Of a stretch of DNA of 64,000 nt, positions 19,236-31,829 are shown one piece after another. The stretch is from Terebella lapidaria (lineage: Eukaryota > Annelida > Polychaeta > Terebellida > Terebellidae), in assembly GCA_949152475.1 (NCBI GenBank), contig OX424557.1:25295462-25359461 (forward strand), read 5' to 3'. The stretch's first letter is position 1. Each line of letters opens with the position of its first letter. The position numbers were made by a program, and so were the translations under genes. Below the pieces are notes generated by a model. It was not told where the DNA came from. It was given only the letters and a program-made list of their open reading frames with translations, and ran no database searches.

Positions 19236-19785
19236 TAAATACGCGTACTTATTATTACATATGCGTACTTAATATTAAATGTATGTATATGATATTAAAT
19301 ACGTGTATTTAATATTAAATACCCGTACTTAATGTTAAATACTTGTATTTATTGTTAAATACGCGTACTTAATATTAAATACGCATACTTAATATTAAAT
19401 ACACGTACATAATATTAAATACACGTATATAATATTAAATACGTGTATTTAATGTTAAATACACGTACTTAATATTAAATACCAGACAGTTAGATATTTT
19501 ATTTCTTTTTGCAGCGCCATGTCGCTTGATACATACCTTGTTTCACAAGCCATACACAGCAACATAACCACATCCAATTTTTGCTAATTTAATATTAAGT
19601 ACGTGTAATTAACATTAAGTATGCGTATTTAACATTAAGTACGCGTAATTAATATTAAGTACACGTATTTAATATTATATATGCATATTTAATATTATAT
19701 ACGTGTATTTAATATTAAGTATGTGTATTTAATATTAAGTACGCATATTTAACATTAAGTACGTGAATTTAATTATTTTATTTTC
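19236..19785. repeat. Continuation of the 20-bp arrays and core of copy 2
   Basis: Forward units run from about 19236 to 19485, then the inverted ~105-bp core, then reverse-complement units (about 19590-19770). Confidence 0.8.
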
Positions 19786-20469
19786 TTTAGAATCTCCATC
19801 TGGAAAAAATAAATAAATGAAATCTGTAAAATAAAACTATGGCATATATCAGCCACCGTAAGTTTCTCATAGTGCGTAATGAATAAAAAAAATACCGTAT
19901 ATATGATACTAGATCTAGCTACAGGCCATGTATTCAAATGAACCATTATAGTATGTTCATACCAATGTATAGAGTGCAGTTGTGCACCTTTAAGCAGAAT
20001 ATCAGAATAAACATGTTACCAACCCTTATTTCATTGTGTAATGATGTGTCCTAATTGGACGTACAAAACTATTGGATAGTAAATGTAACCATGATGCTGC
20101 TGAAGTGACAATGCACTTGATAACAGCTCTTCTGTTCCATCCATCTTTGTCCTATACACAGCACATCTATCGGTCTGCAACATTAATATATAATGAGTAT
20201 TTGTTGGGGATATAACGCGGGACCGGAATATATGTGTGTGCAACCCTGGATAAGCGTGGGTGGCATGTAAGAATGCCATTTCGCAATCTGTATTTGATTT
20301 CCATGTCTAGACAATCAGAGATGTCGCCAAAACAGAAACAGGGCAAAGAAAATTTGGCACACAGATTCAAAGAATGCACACTGAGAAAACAACAGTGGCT
20401 GATAAGTGACATTGTAAAAAAGTACTTATTTACTTCTCGAAGTAATCGTGACTGATACATAGTTAACAT

Positions 20470-20885
20470 CAGTTACGCGGAAATAACCTCACAGGACAAA
20501 ATCTCACTTATTGTCGACTTTACAGCTTAGGAATCAAGTGTGAACATATAGGGAATGGTTTATCCTGAATATTGTTGTGCCCTTGAATTTGACCTTGATC
20601 TAATTTTCAAGGTCACAAGACAAAATGGCTAATATCTCGTTTAACATCGACTTTTCAGCTTAGGAATCCATTGTGAAATTATAGAAACTAATATATGCTG
20701 AATATTGCCATAACTTTGAATTCGACTTTTGTCCTCATTCTCAAGGTCAGAGCACAAAATGGCTATTATCTCCCCTATTATCGTATTTACAGCTTAGAAA
20801 TCATTTGTGCACATTATAGGGAATGATGTATGCCAAATATTTTGATGACCTTGAAGTTGACCTTGATCTCATTTTCATAACATAC
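20470..20885 (+). repeat. AAGGTCA-rich tandem repeat (~130-bp unit), copy at 20.5 kb
   Basis: There are about three diverged units. Each has CAAAATGGCTAATATCTC, CTTTACAGCTTAGGAATC and TTTGACCTTGA. The same units recur at 33720-34460 (plus) and 52290-52930 (minus). Confidence 0.75.
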
Positions 20886-22090
20886 TAGATCCTACAATAC
20901 TAGTAGCTTAACATTATTGTTCAATATTAAGTCTCAAACACCAGTCAGTTCACCTGATGTCAACACATCATAAGTATACATAAATAGTCGAGGATGCTTT
21001 TTGTTGAGGTTGAGGACATAATCTTGAAAGTTTACTACACCAAGAATCTTGTCCCGTACACAAGGCCAGACATACACGAATCCATACTGAAAGGCAAACC
21101 AGATAAGTGTCATTACTAATGGAAGAGTGGGTAGTATTTCGTGCTTACCTACCTGTTCTCGATGGAATAATTAGCCTGGGTATCTTGTAATAAGCGTGGG
21201 TGCAATGCTTTCATGCACAGTCCAAACGGATACAGCACATTACTATGTGATGCAAGAAGAAACCCTGCAATATTGTAATAACGTATGTAAATGGAATAAA
21301 ATTATCAGCACCCACGCTCATGCCATTTTTAGGTAAATATCGTGTCATTTTCATGGATTACATTGCTGATAGTCTCGTGTGTAGGTTCGAGGTGTAATTA
21401 TTACTATTGCCATTCACTAGATTAATTACAATGGCGTGTGGGATATTTTTTAATTTATCAGAAATTCTTCGTCGTGCAAATGTTTGTTATAGAGAGAATA
21501 TATCCATGTGTGTGTGAGAAATGTAAAAAGATGAAGAAACAAAACTTGAAATTAAAAAAGAACCATTTGCCGAACAGTAGATTTTCCTATTATTAGATGT
21601 CGTTGTGGAGTATTCATTCGAATGAATGAAAATTGCCACTCCAGATCAACCACCTTTATCTCAATATAGCCAATGAAACCGGATTTAAAGAAAATCAAAC
21701 ATCCCGAAGATCATATGATTATTCTGACACAAACCCGCATTCTAATACGACATCTTTTCTGGATTTTTCACCAGCGGTATAGATACATTACAGGAATCTG
21801 AAAGTTTATTGGAACGCTCAATGCATTATGTATTCATCTGAATCAGTGTTACTTTTCTAATTTGTAATTAGTGTAACCACACATCCATAAGCTAATTTGC
21901 TAACTTATTCATGCAGACAATTCTTCTTGTTATCTTTAAAAACCCCCAAGGATTACCTAAGAACATTGACGTTGTGATCGTTAATTCATGCTGTGTCTAA
22001 ATCGTGGTATTACATGCGTAGGTGTATTACATCGGGCCACAGCCTGGGACATGATTACACTCGCATCCTTTCTCTCACAGCCTTTCCATA
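20886..22090. other. No recognised feature
   Basis: AT-rich DNA. I saw no convincing coding region, structural RNA or repeat boundary. Confidence 0.4.
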
Positions 22091-22091
22091 C

Positions 22092-22400
22092 CATCCCAGC
22101 AAACATTTATTGGTTGGCCCAACATTGGGCCAAAGTGAATGATACGTTGGGCCAATGTTATTAACCTTTGTTGGGCCACGGTTGTTTTGCTAATTGGGTT
22201 TACGTTGGGCTAACATAATTCTCTCAAAATTGGCCCAACATAGGGCCTATAAGTTGGGTGTATAGTGGTCCAACTGTGGGCCAACCAAATACTATTTTAA
22301 TCGAGGTGCATTATGTTGGCTTTATTTATTTCTCATCATTGGTACAGCTTAGGGCCTACGTGTTCAGTACGTAGTGGTATGTTTGTGGGCCAACCACAGT
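22092..22400 (+). repeat. CATCCCAGCAAACA repeat with TTGGGCCAAC units, copy 1
   Basis: It begins CATCCCAGCAAACA and continues with repeated GTTGGGCCAA / TTGGCCCAAC palindromic words. A relative starts the same way at 27592. I did not find a matching right-hand terminus, so the class is open. Confidence 0.6.
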
Positions 22401-22440
22401 ATCACATGTGTATTCGACATGGTGAATAAGAACAAACAAC

Positions 22441-22785
22441 CGATACAATATTGAAAGATTTACTTGAAAACATGATACACGTCTTGTACTCTCATCATAC
22501 ATATATCGATAAAACTTAACTCGAACAGCGACTCGAACTTTCTCGACAGGTACCTCTCGTATCTCAAGTGTAAAACCCAGATGCCTTTCTAGGCTTTATC
22601 ATTCTGTGCTAGTTAGTATTCACATGTTAGAAATTACAACAAATCGTCCATTTTGGTCAAGGAATTTTGCAAATGCAACATGAGTTTATCTGCAGAATAA
22701 TAATGTTTATTTGGCATATATATATATTGTATCAATGTACAGAAAGTACCTTCACAGGGACATCCTTGTGTTCAATACTTGAGAC
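22441..22785. other. No recognised feature
   Basis: Only a short direct repeat TTCAATACTTGAGACGAA (two copies, 22771-22807) that straddles the start of the 3.3-kb duplication. Confidence 0.4.
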
Positions 22786-22839
22786 GAAGTTCAATACTTG
22801 AGACGAACTTACAAATACTTTACAACGTGGTGTTTTGAG

Positions 22840-25330
22840 ACAACTACTGCTCAGCATAGCAATTTTTTACTATACTTCTTTTCGGACTAACACCAGACCA
22901 ACGCCATCTGGGAACGATACCAATCCTGCTCCGTAGGGACCACCAAGAGCTCGGGACAGCATCGACCAAAATGGCCCACCAGCCTGGAACCAAGCAGGCA
23001 CTAGGTATAGATGTAGACATCTCGAACAACCTGTAGAGCATCTCTGAGACGATCACTCATCTCATAGCAGCCCTTTCCGAATCAGCTCTTTCAGGAGGAC
23101 CACCCTGCAAGAAGGGCAATAAACTGAAAAAATGCCCTCAGAGGTCTCCACCCATTGCTGATAGCAGGAACAGCCATAAAAGTCACATGACATGGGTTGC
23201 CGCCAGTGCTATGCGCCAGAGGAGGCATGCCGCAGAAACTAGCTACTAGTATACTACAACATCATGGCTCCTCACAAAAACTGTAGAGATAAAAGAATAC
23301 GAGCCCTATCATAGCCCACCAAAGCTCACACCGGAACAACCATCAGCCAGAAATTAAAGTGGAGGACTGCCTGCTCACAGATCCTGCAGAGATCCTGAAC
23401 AATTGGGCTGAGCACTTTCAATCTCTTGTACACCCCAGATGCGATCCAACATTTCATGTGAAGTATGCACATCAAGTTGGAGAATACATGAGTCATATCA
23501 TCAACCTGGCAGCCTCAATCCCATGGCTGTTGTTCACATCTGATGAGCTGCCCTGTGTCACCAAATAGCTCAACACTAACCGAGCCCCTGACCCACAAGG
23601 TCTCATGGCTGAACATTTCCAACTTGCACCACCACCCATACGTCAACTGCATTTTGAGCCTCCTGATCCATATGTCCTCCACATGTTATGTGCCACCAGA
23701 ACTGTGTAGGAACGACCTGATCACCATGCCAAAGGAAGGACAAGATCCAACCATCATGGTATAACGATAACATCTGTCAAGGGGAAATTGAGATAACATC
23801 TACTGTGAAACAAGATCAGACTGCTCCCCCGCAAGCTCCAGCATGAGCTCTAGTATGGCTCCATTCAAGGCCTGTCACTCGTCCTTGCAGCCCCACTGTG
23901 TACAGACACAATGGCGCACAATAGAGAGAAGGATAAATATGTAGCCACTCTGGACGTCTTTGACTGTGCTTGGCTTGACTCGGTCCTCAGGAAGCTCCTT
24001 GGTACCACGGAGGGAAGCTCAGCTTGGCCCCTCCTCGCCTTCCTGATGGGCACTACCCAGATTTGTGTCTGAATCAATATCCGAGTAACAAAACAACGAA
24101 CCTTAGACTAGGTGTAGGACGGGCGAGTATATTATTGATTGACACAAACTGCACATCAAATAACTCTTGAAAAACCTTGAAGTCTGTGAGAGCTACCTAC
24201 CTATGCTGACGGAGCACCTACCTATGATGACGGTGCGATGCACATCAGGGACTCACATTCAGACCTGGAAACTCAACTAGAGACAGTACAGGAGTTGATC
24301 TACTAAAGACTTGAACGTTATCACCTGTAACCTGATGAACCTGTATGTTTATATCTACAATATGTATTTCATGCCACGTTGCACCTACAACCTGGATGTG
24401 ATCTCATGTAACAAAGATGCGGATGAAGAAACTGGAGATCTTCCACAGGTAAACACTGGGGGTCCTCTAAGCCCTGCCTGACTGATGTGCATCAGCCGTC
24501 ATGTACTTCTTTTTTTTGGCGCTACATCTAGAGGCCATTCTCGAAACCGCTACCAGTCATGTCCCAAGCTCAGAAAAACAGCCTCGATACAGCACATCCC
24601 ACATGAACACTGACTACAGGTATCATACAAGCGGTGAAGATGGCCAACACCATGACGACGGCCACTGGACACCTGCTAGGCCATGTTCAAATTGAATCTC
24701 AAGAGCAACCAGCAGCATGTGCGACTTCTGCAGTGAAGAGGGTCAAAATCATGGGGAGGTATACATCCCGCCTTCTCATCGGTTCCTGGATGGCACCATT
24801 ACTCCATCAAAAGTCATCAGGAACGTAGATTCAGTGTGTGGCGACATTCTGTGTGCAAAGTCATGCTCCAAATCATCTTCTTCATCTGCTTGGACCTGTT
24901 GGACGTGATCACACCTCATCTCATCTGGTGTCATGTTCACCTAATCCCAGAGAAGTAGTGAAAACCATCACCAAGGCGAAGATCTTGATGGAAACCTACA
25001 CACTCCAGTCTAGCCATGCGAAATTCAATGAGATGGATGTTGGCCCAACCTGTCCTCTCTGCAAGACATGAAGCGAAGATGCCCTCATATCATCTGTGTC
25101 TGTCCTGCCTTGACAGAAATCAGAACGAAGTTCATCAACATGCTTCTAGAGATGTGAAGCATTAATACCTAGTAGACTGACCACTTGGCACTCACTAGGG
25201 CCATTTTAGAATTCAAACTTGGATGGATGCGATGGAGCGGGCATTACTAGTGTCAACCACACAGCTCAATGGGAGCTTTTTACCTTGCTGCTATTTCAAT
25301 ACAAACCGTGCTCAACTATTGAACATCAAT
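22840..25330 (+). pseudogene. Decayed non-LTR retrotransposon reverse transcriptase (copy A)
   Basis: Broken frames keep fragments in the right order: LTDPAEILNNWAEHFQSL (23375-23430, the linker before RT fingers), KYVATLDVFDCAW (about 23935, RT motif with catalytic Asp), AYDDGAMHI-like (about 24225, YxDD region), and at the end LQSSHAKFNEMDVGPTCPLC (about 25005-25065) followed by a frame-shifted CPALTEIR-like stretch, the usual C-terminal Cys motif of such elements. There are many stops and shifts. No function is expected. Confidence 0.7.
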
Positions 25331-25442
25331 CATAGTGGAGCTGCTTTTCTCTCATAAGCGGAACAACCCGCAAGTTCAAATTACTACCACGAGGTCAATG
25401 CTTGCAGATGACGAGAGCGGTAAACGAGTCATAAAAAAAAGT

Positions 25443-25698
25443 CAATTATTAACTAATTAATATGTTGACAATGTATAATAATATGAAGACTGGTTAGGTT
25501 ATGGCTATAACCTACATTTCATATTCAATGAGAATTTGGAGATAAATTACCAATCAATGAAACCTGCATACAATTATTAACTAATTAATATGTTGACAAT
25601 GTATAATAATATGAAGACTGGTTAGGTTATGGCTATAACCTACATTTCATATTCAATGAGAATTTGGAGATAAATTACCAATCAATGAAACCTGCATA
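25443..25698 (+). repeat. 128-bp tandem duplication
   Basis: Two head-to-tail copies start at CAATTATTAACTAATTAATA (25443 and 25571). The same pair occurs at 30858-31113 in copy B, so it predates the 3.3-kb duplication. Confidence 0.9.
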
Positions 25699-26199
25699 TA
25701 TTAACACCCGAATAAATCTTGAAATAATATTGGTTCTGTTTGATATTCGGTTATTAAATGCACTGTAACTCCGTCATGATTCAGTGTAATAATGTATATT
25801 ATGCTTACTTGGCTTTCTTTTGTTCCACTGAAGAGTTTGATATGCTACTTGACATATCTATTGTCAATAACAAGAAAATTTTATAACCTGAGTGGCCCAC
25901 GGGGAGCTTATGTGAAATATTGCCATAAAAACGACTTCAGAACTATAAATTCAGTTGGGGCTTGCTTTATTCGTGTAATATATAGCTTGAATATTATGTG
26001 GGCAAAATGTGGTACTTTCTTCAAAATTTGAACAATCCCTCCATATTTTCAACCTTATCCGCCCAACTATATAAATATGTGCTTTGAAGAGATACCAATA
26101 TCAATAACAACAGTTTTTGGTCTCAAATTGTTACATGTAAACTCACATAAAGCTATCTCAGTGTGTACATGTATATTCACATGTATTATCCAGTATCCT

Positions 26200-27190
26200 A
26201 TAAATCTGCATGTCAATTTCCCTTTGCCATTTCTCATTTCAGACGACGTCCCTGATTGTCCAGACATGGACATTGAATACAGATTGCAAAATTTCGTTCC
26301 TACAAACCACCCACGCATTTCCAGGGTAGCACCTTAACACTTTGTCTAGATGCTCTATAGATATATGCCGGTTCGGCATTACATCCCCAACAAACACTCA
26401 TTATATATTAATGTTGCAGACCGATGAATGTGCTATGTATAGGACAAAGATGGATGAGACAGAAGTGGTAATTTGTTTTCTGTTATCGAGTATATTGTCA
26501 CTTTAGCATCATGGTTACACATGAAATACGAGTTGCTAATACGTTTGCTATATCTTTGTTTGCAGTAGCAAAACTGTGTCTGATATAAACAATCAAGGTT
26601 AAAACAATCCCATGAAATATATGTAAGCATACTATAATGACTCGTTTAAATATATGACATTTGATCGTTTTTACTCTACGTAGAATTATTTATTTATTCA
26701 TTATTATAAAAAAACTGCTAAATAATCACATATCAAACTGCCGAATTACGTTTTCTCCGACCGCACATTTGGGTGCCTACCTTACCCAAGTCGACCAATT
26801 AGTGCTGATACAGTTGGATGACAAAGTTGCTGTTACAATATGAGACATTACATTTAGCGCAAAACATGTTCATGACAAAAATAACTGCACCCCACAGGCG
26901 TGATTAGCCCCTGAAACACCTTAAATGTCACTCTCCAAGAGTCTGTTATGTTCTTCACTTTGTAAACTTTTGCACATCACGCGGAAATCTCTTCATCTCG
27001 ACATGTGGCGCATTTAGCACAAGGAGAAGGGTCAGAAAGTCAGACGGAACAGGAAAAGGCACCAAGTACTATCATAAGAATTGTGTCATGAAACATATTT
27101 TGCGAGAATATTTTGTGATAGTAATGACAGAAAATCATAAAATCATGAACAGTGATTTAGTTTCGTGTTGATATAATAAAAGGATAGACA
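26200..27190 (+). repeat. Dispersed repeat block B (empty-site counterpart of block A)
   Basis: Inverted and diverged relative to 14267-20450, and lacking the 5.2-kb TIR/minisatellite insertion. It includes an exon-like open stretch after TTCTCATTTCAG (26241) reading DVPDCPDMDIEYRLQNFVPT. The minus strand at 20340-20167 encodes a related DCLDMEIKYRLRN. Whether this is an old gene fragment or transposon coding DNA is unknown. Confidence 0.65.
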
Positions 27191-27224
27191 TTAGGGTTAT
27201 CAGAAATATCAGCAATCACCAGCT

Positions 27225-27384
27225 GGCAGCACTGCTTTATCAGTCTTATGACGTCATTTTACTGTTTTTGCTGGCGTTATCAATAAAAACGTAATTTTCC
27301 CGCCAAAACGTACGTCATTAATGATTACAGACGATATCCGTTTATGATTTTGGCGCCAAAAAGGACTGATAGTACAATGCTGCC
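27225..27384. mobile_element. Short MITE (~160 bp)
   Basis: Terminal inverted repeats GGCAGCACTGCTTTATCAGTC-like (left) and GACTGATAGTACAATGCTGCC-like (right) match at about 17 of 21 positions. There is no coding capacity. Target duplication unclear. Confidence 0.5.
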
Positions 27385-27591
27385 CTCTGTTGAATGATGT
27401 TTGATAAAATTGATCAAACTTTACTTATTGCTATTTTTGTTGGTGTAAATTGATGCCTTCGTTCTCAAAGGGATAATGTCAATTAGAAAGCATTAAAATC
27501 ACTTTATGTTTAAATTTTAGAAGTTGTGATACCGTACACCGGGCTGCATTACATTTACCTCCCCTATAGGTGTCTGAAAATCTCAGTTACA

Positions 27592-27860
27592 TCCCAGCAA
27601 ACATGGTGTTGTTGGCCCTATGTTGGCTGGATGTGGGTTGGTGTTGCATATTGGTCTTACGTTGGCCCAATGTCAGATTGGTATGAAGTTAAAATGGTTG
27701 GTTTCGCTATGACGGGCCCACGTTGGCCCTTCGTTGGCTCACCGCAGTCCTACGTTGGCTCAGCGTCAGAAAATCTGATTGGTGTGAGTTGCTTTCGTGA
27801 TGACGGGCCAACGTTGGCCCTGCGTTGTAGTGCGGCAGATAAGCTAAATTATTGTTCAAA
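27592..27860 (+). repeat. CATCCCAGCAAACA repeat, copy 2
   Basis: Same start as 22092, followed by GTTGGCCCTATGTTGGCTGG-type words repeated about every 30-40 bp. A 128-codon open frame here merely translates the repeat. Confidence 0.6.
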
Positions 27861-28200
27861 TTTGGAAGAAAGTGTCAAATTTGGCACACACATCCCAAAA
27901 CATATATGTTAAATGATAAAAGCAAGCCCCAAGCCAGATTTTTAATTTTAACTTATTTTTGGTGTTCTGCATGTGGTAACCCCTTTTTCGCTAAAGTGCA
28001 GTGAAGTAAAAAAAATGTGTTATCTGAGATTGTTTAAAAGTATATCATGTAGCATGCCAAAGTCTTCAGTGGGACAACAGGAAGACTATAGAGTTATCAC
28101 TTGGTAGTAGAAGCCATTTATTGGTCTTAAAATGTCCATTCATAATTTACACCATGCGAAACAAGGTCTACTCTTGGTGACATTCCCGTCTTTCGACGCC
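27861..28200. other. No recognised feature
   Basis: AT-rich spacer between the second GTTGGCCC repeat and copy B of the 3.3-kb duplication. Confidence 0.4.
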
Positions 28201-31200
28201 GAAGTTCAATACTTGAGACGAACTTACAAATACTTTACAACGTGGTGTTTTGAGACAACTACTGCTCAGCATAGCAATTTTTTACTATACTTCTTTTCGG
28301 ACTAACACCAGACCAACGCCATCTGGGAACGATACCAATCCTGCTCCGTAGGGACCACCAAGAGCTCGGGACAGCATCGACCAAAATGGCCCACCAGCCT
28401 GGAACCAAGCAGGCACTAGGTATAGATGTAGACATCTCGAACAACCTGTAGAGCATCTCTGAGACGATCACTCATCTCATAGCAGCCCTTTCCGAATCAG
28501 CTCTTTCAGGAGGACCACCCTGCAAGAAGGGCAATAAACTGAAAAAATGCCCTCAGAGGTCTCCACCCATTGCTGATAGCAGGAACAGCCATAAAAGTCA
28601 CATGACATGGGTTGCCGCCAGTGCTATGCGCCAGAGGAGGCATGCCGCAGAAACTAGCTACTAGTATACTACAACATCATGGCTCCTCACAAAAACTGTA
28701 GAGATAAAAGAATACGAGCCCTATCATAGCCCACCAAAGCTCACACCGGAACAACCATCAGCCAGAAATTAAAGTGGAGGACTGCCTGCTCACAGATCCT
28801 GCAGAGATCCTGAACAATTGGGCTGAGCACTTTCAATCTCTTGTACACCCCAGATGCGATCCAACATTTCATGTGAAGTATGCACATCAAGTTGGAGAAT
28901 ACATGAGTCATATCATCAACCTGGCAGCCTCAATCCCATGGCTGTTGTTCACATCTGATGAGCTGCCCTGTGTCACCAAATAGCTCAACACTAACCGAGC
29001 CCCTGACCCACAAGGTCTCATGGCTGAACATTTCCAACTTGCACCACCACCCATACGTCAACTGCATTTTGAGCCTCCTGATCCATATGTCCTCCACATG
29101 TTATGTGCCACCAGAACTGTGTAGGAACGACCTGATCACCATGCCAAAGGAAGGACAAGATCCAACCATCATGGTATAACGATAACATCTGTCAAGGGGA
29201 AATTGAGATAACATCTACTGTGAAACAAGATCAGACTGCTCCCCCGCAAGCTCCAGCATGAGCTCTAGTATGGCTCCATTCAAGGCCTGTCACTCGTCCT
29301 TGCAGCCCCACTGTGTACAGACACAATGGCGCACAATAGAGAGAAGGATAAATATGTAGCCACTCTGGACGTCTTTGACTGTGCTTGGCTTGACTCGGTC
29401 CTCAGGAAGCTCCTTGGTACCACGGAGGGAAGCTCAGCTTGGCCCCTCCTCGCCTTCCTGATGGGCACTACCCAGATTTGTGTCTGAATCAATATCCGAG
29501 TAACAAAACAACGAACCTTAGACTAGGTGTAGGACGGGCGAGTATATTATTGATTGACACAAACTGCACATCAAATAACTCTTGAAAAACCTTGAAGTCT
29601 GTGAGAGCTACCTACCTATGCTGACGGAGCACCTACCTATGATGACGGTGCGATGCACATCAGGGACTCACATTCAGACCTGGAAACTCAACTAGAGACA
29701 GTACAGGAGTTGATCTACTAAAGACTTGAACGTTATCACCTGTAACCTGATGAACCTGTATGTTTATATCTACAATATGTATTTCATGCCACGTTGCACC
29801 TACAACCTGGATGTGATCTCATGTAACAAAGATGCGGATGAAGAAACTGGAGATCTTCCACAGGTAAACACTGGGGGTCCTCTAAGCCCTGCCTGACTGA
29901 TGTGCATCAGCCGTCATGTACTTCTTTTTTTTGGCGCTACATCTAGAGGCCATTCTCGAAACCGCTACCAGTCATGTCCCAAGCTCAGAAAAACAGCCTC
30001 GATACAGCACATCCCACATGAACACTGACTACAGGTATCATACAAGCGGTGAAGATGGCCAACACCATGACGACGGCCACTGGACACCTGCTAGGCCATG
30101 TTCAAATTGAATCTCAAGAGCAACCAGCAGCATGTGCGACTTCTGCAGTGAAGAGGGTCAAAATCATGGGGAGGTATACATCCCGCCTTCTCATCGGTTC
30201 CTGGATGGCACCATTACTCCATCAAAAGTCATCAGGAACGTAGATTCAGTGTGTGGCGACATTCTGTGTGCAAAGTCATGCTCCAAATCATCTTCTTCAT
30301 CTGCTTGGACCTGTTGGACGTGATCACACCTCATCTCATCTGGTGTCATGTTCACCTAATCCCAGAGAAGTAGTGAAAACCATCACCAAGGCGAAGATCT
30401 TGATGGAAACCTACACACTCCAGTCTAGCCATGCGAAATTCAATGAGATGGATGTTGGCCCAACCTGTCCTCTCTGCAAGACATGAAGCGAAGATGCCCT
30501 CATATCATCTGTGTCTGTCCTGCCTTGACAGAAATCAGAACGAAGTTCATCAACATGCTTCTAGAGATGTGAAGCATTAATACCTAGTAGACTGACCACT
30601 TGGCACTCACTAGGGCCATTTTAGAATTCAAACTTGGATGGATGCGATGGAGCGGGCATTACTAGTGTCAACCACACAGCTCAATGGGAGCTTTTTACCA
30701 TGCTGCTATTTCAATACAAACCGTGCTCAACTATTGAACATCAATCATAGTGGAGCTGCTTTTCTCTCATAAGCGGAACAACCCGCAAGTTCAAATTACT
30801 ACCACGAGGTCAATGCTTGCAGATGACGAGAGCGGTAAACGAGTCATAAAAAAAAGTCAATTATTAACTAATTAATATGTTGACAATGTATAATAATATG
30901 AAGACTGGTTAGGTTATGGCTATAACCTACATTTCATATTCAATGAGAATTTGGAGATAAATTACCAATCAATGAAACCTGCATACAATTATTAACTAAT
31001 TAATATGTTGACAATGTATAATAATATGAAGACTGGTTAGGTTATGGCTATAACCTACATTTCATATTCAATGAGAATTTGGAGATAAATTACCAATCAA
31101 TGAAACCTGCATATATTAACACCCGAATAAATCTTGAAATAATATTGGTTCTGTTTGATATTCGGTTATTAAATGCACTGTAACTCCGTCATGATTCAGT

Positions 31201-31508
31201 GTAATAATGTATATTATGCTTACTTGGCTTTCTTTTGTTCCACTGAAGAGTTTGATATGCTACTTGACATATCTATTGTCAATAACAAGAAAATTTTATA
31301 ACCTGAGTGGCCCACGGGGAGCTTATGTGAAATATTGCCATAAAAACGACTTCAGAACTATAAATTCAGTTGGGGCTTGCTTTATTCGTGTAATATATAG
31401 CTTGAATATTATGTGGGCAAAATGTGGTACTTTCTTCAAAATTTGAACAAAAAAAAATTTGGATTTTGAACAATCCCTCCATATTTTCAACCTTATCCGC
31501 CCAACTAT
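28201..31508 (+). repeat. 3.3-kb duplicated segment, copy B
   Basis: Near-identical to 22786-26070. It carries an extra AAAAAAATTTGGATTTTG-type insert near 31450 and diverges after GCCCAACTAT. Confidence 0.92.
28255..30745 (+). pseudogene. Decayed non-LTR retrotransposon reverse transcriptase (copy B)
   Basis: It shows the same broken frames, stops and surviving RT fragments as 22840-25330. The shared disruptions show that the element was already dead when the segment was duplicated. Confidence 0.7.
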
Positions 31509-31829
31509 TGGCTTATCGCGCGCCATCTAGCGAATGACTTTCGCTGCCAAGGCCGCACGTGCTGTGAGCCTGGTGACACGCGGTGATGATAAACTCATGC
31601 GTTTTTTTAAGTGCCGTAGTCTTGTGAAATAACAGTAAAATAATTGTCATTTCTGGTTATCGTTCAGTGTGCAGTGTGCTATTTGATTTTTTTTGGGGAT
31701 AAGTTAAACAAAATTTGAAATATTCGACTCTCCAGGGAAAACATCCGCCTAAGGGTGGGTTGGTTACTAACTTACCAGGCAATGATAAATTGACTAAGTC
31801 CAGGAATTCCTTAGCTGGATGGCTGTTTC

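Larger units (their letters stand above)
15561..19858 (-). mobile_element. TA-flanked inverted-repeat element, copy 2 (inverted), interrupted by a non-LTR element
   Basis: This is the same family as 14667-15536 but inverted. Its left end equals the right end of copy 1 (shared TTTAGTTTTCATTTATTTACG and AGACGCATGT segments) and its right end equals the left end of copy 1. The ~105-bp core (19486-19590) is the reverse complement of 14939-15040. TA flanks both ends (15559-15560, 19859-19860). A 3.4-kb non-LTR retrotransposon sits inside the first 20-bp array, with array units continuing on both sides. Confidence 0.8.
14267..20450 (-). repeat. Old dispersed repeat block A, split by a 5.2-kb insertion
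   Basis: The outer parts (14267-14664 and 19861-20450), read on the minus strand, align with 26200-27190 read on plus. Matching stretches include GATGAAGAGATTTCC (14364), a TTTGGGTGCC-type segment (about 14620), CATACTATAATG (about 19950) and ATTAATGTTGCAGACCGAT (about 20180). Removing 14665-19860 leaves about 990 bp, the same as block B, so B represents the unoccupied form. The nature of the original ~1-kb repeat is unknown. It contains one exon-like open stretch on the minus strand (20167-20340). Confidence 0.7.
22786..26070 (+). repeat. 3.3-kb duplicated segment, copy A
   Basis: It matches 28201-31508 at a constant offset of 5,415 bp up to about 26030. By eye the differences are a T/A substitution near 25279/30700 and a ~24-bp A-rich insertion with a repeated TTTGAACAA in copy B. 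Left homology starts at GAAGTTCAATACTTGAGACG and right homology ends at GCCCAACTAT. It contains a decayed non-LTR element and a 128-bp tandem duplication. Confidence 0.92.

Noticed and set aside
22092..22400. A complete DNA transposon with CATCCCAGCAAACA termini
   Set aside because: No inverted right-hand terminus (TGTTTGCTGGGATG) was found for either copy, so only a repeat is called.
27526..27912. A 128-codon open frame
   Set aside because: It translates the GTTGGCCC repeat; the apparent peptide repeats mirror DNA repeats.
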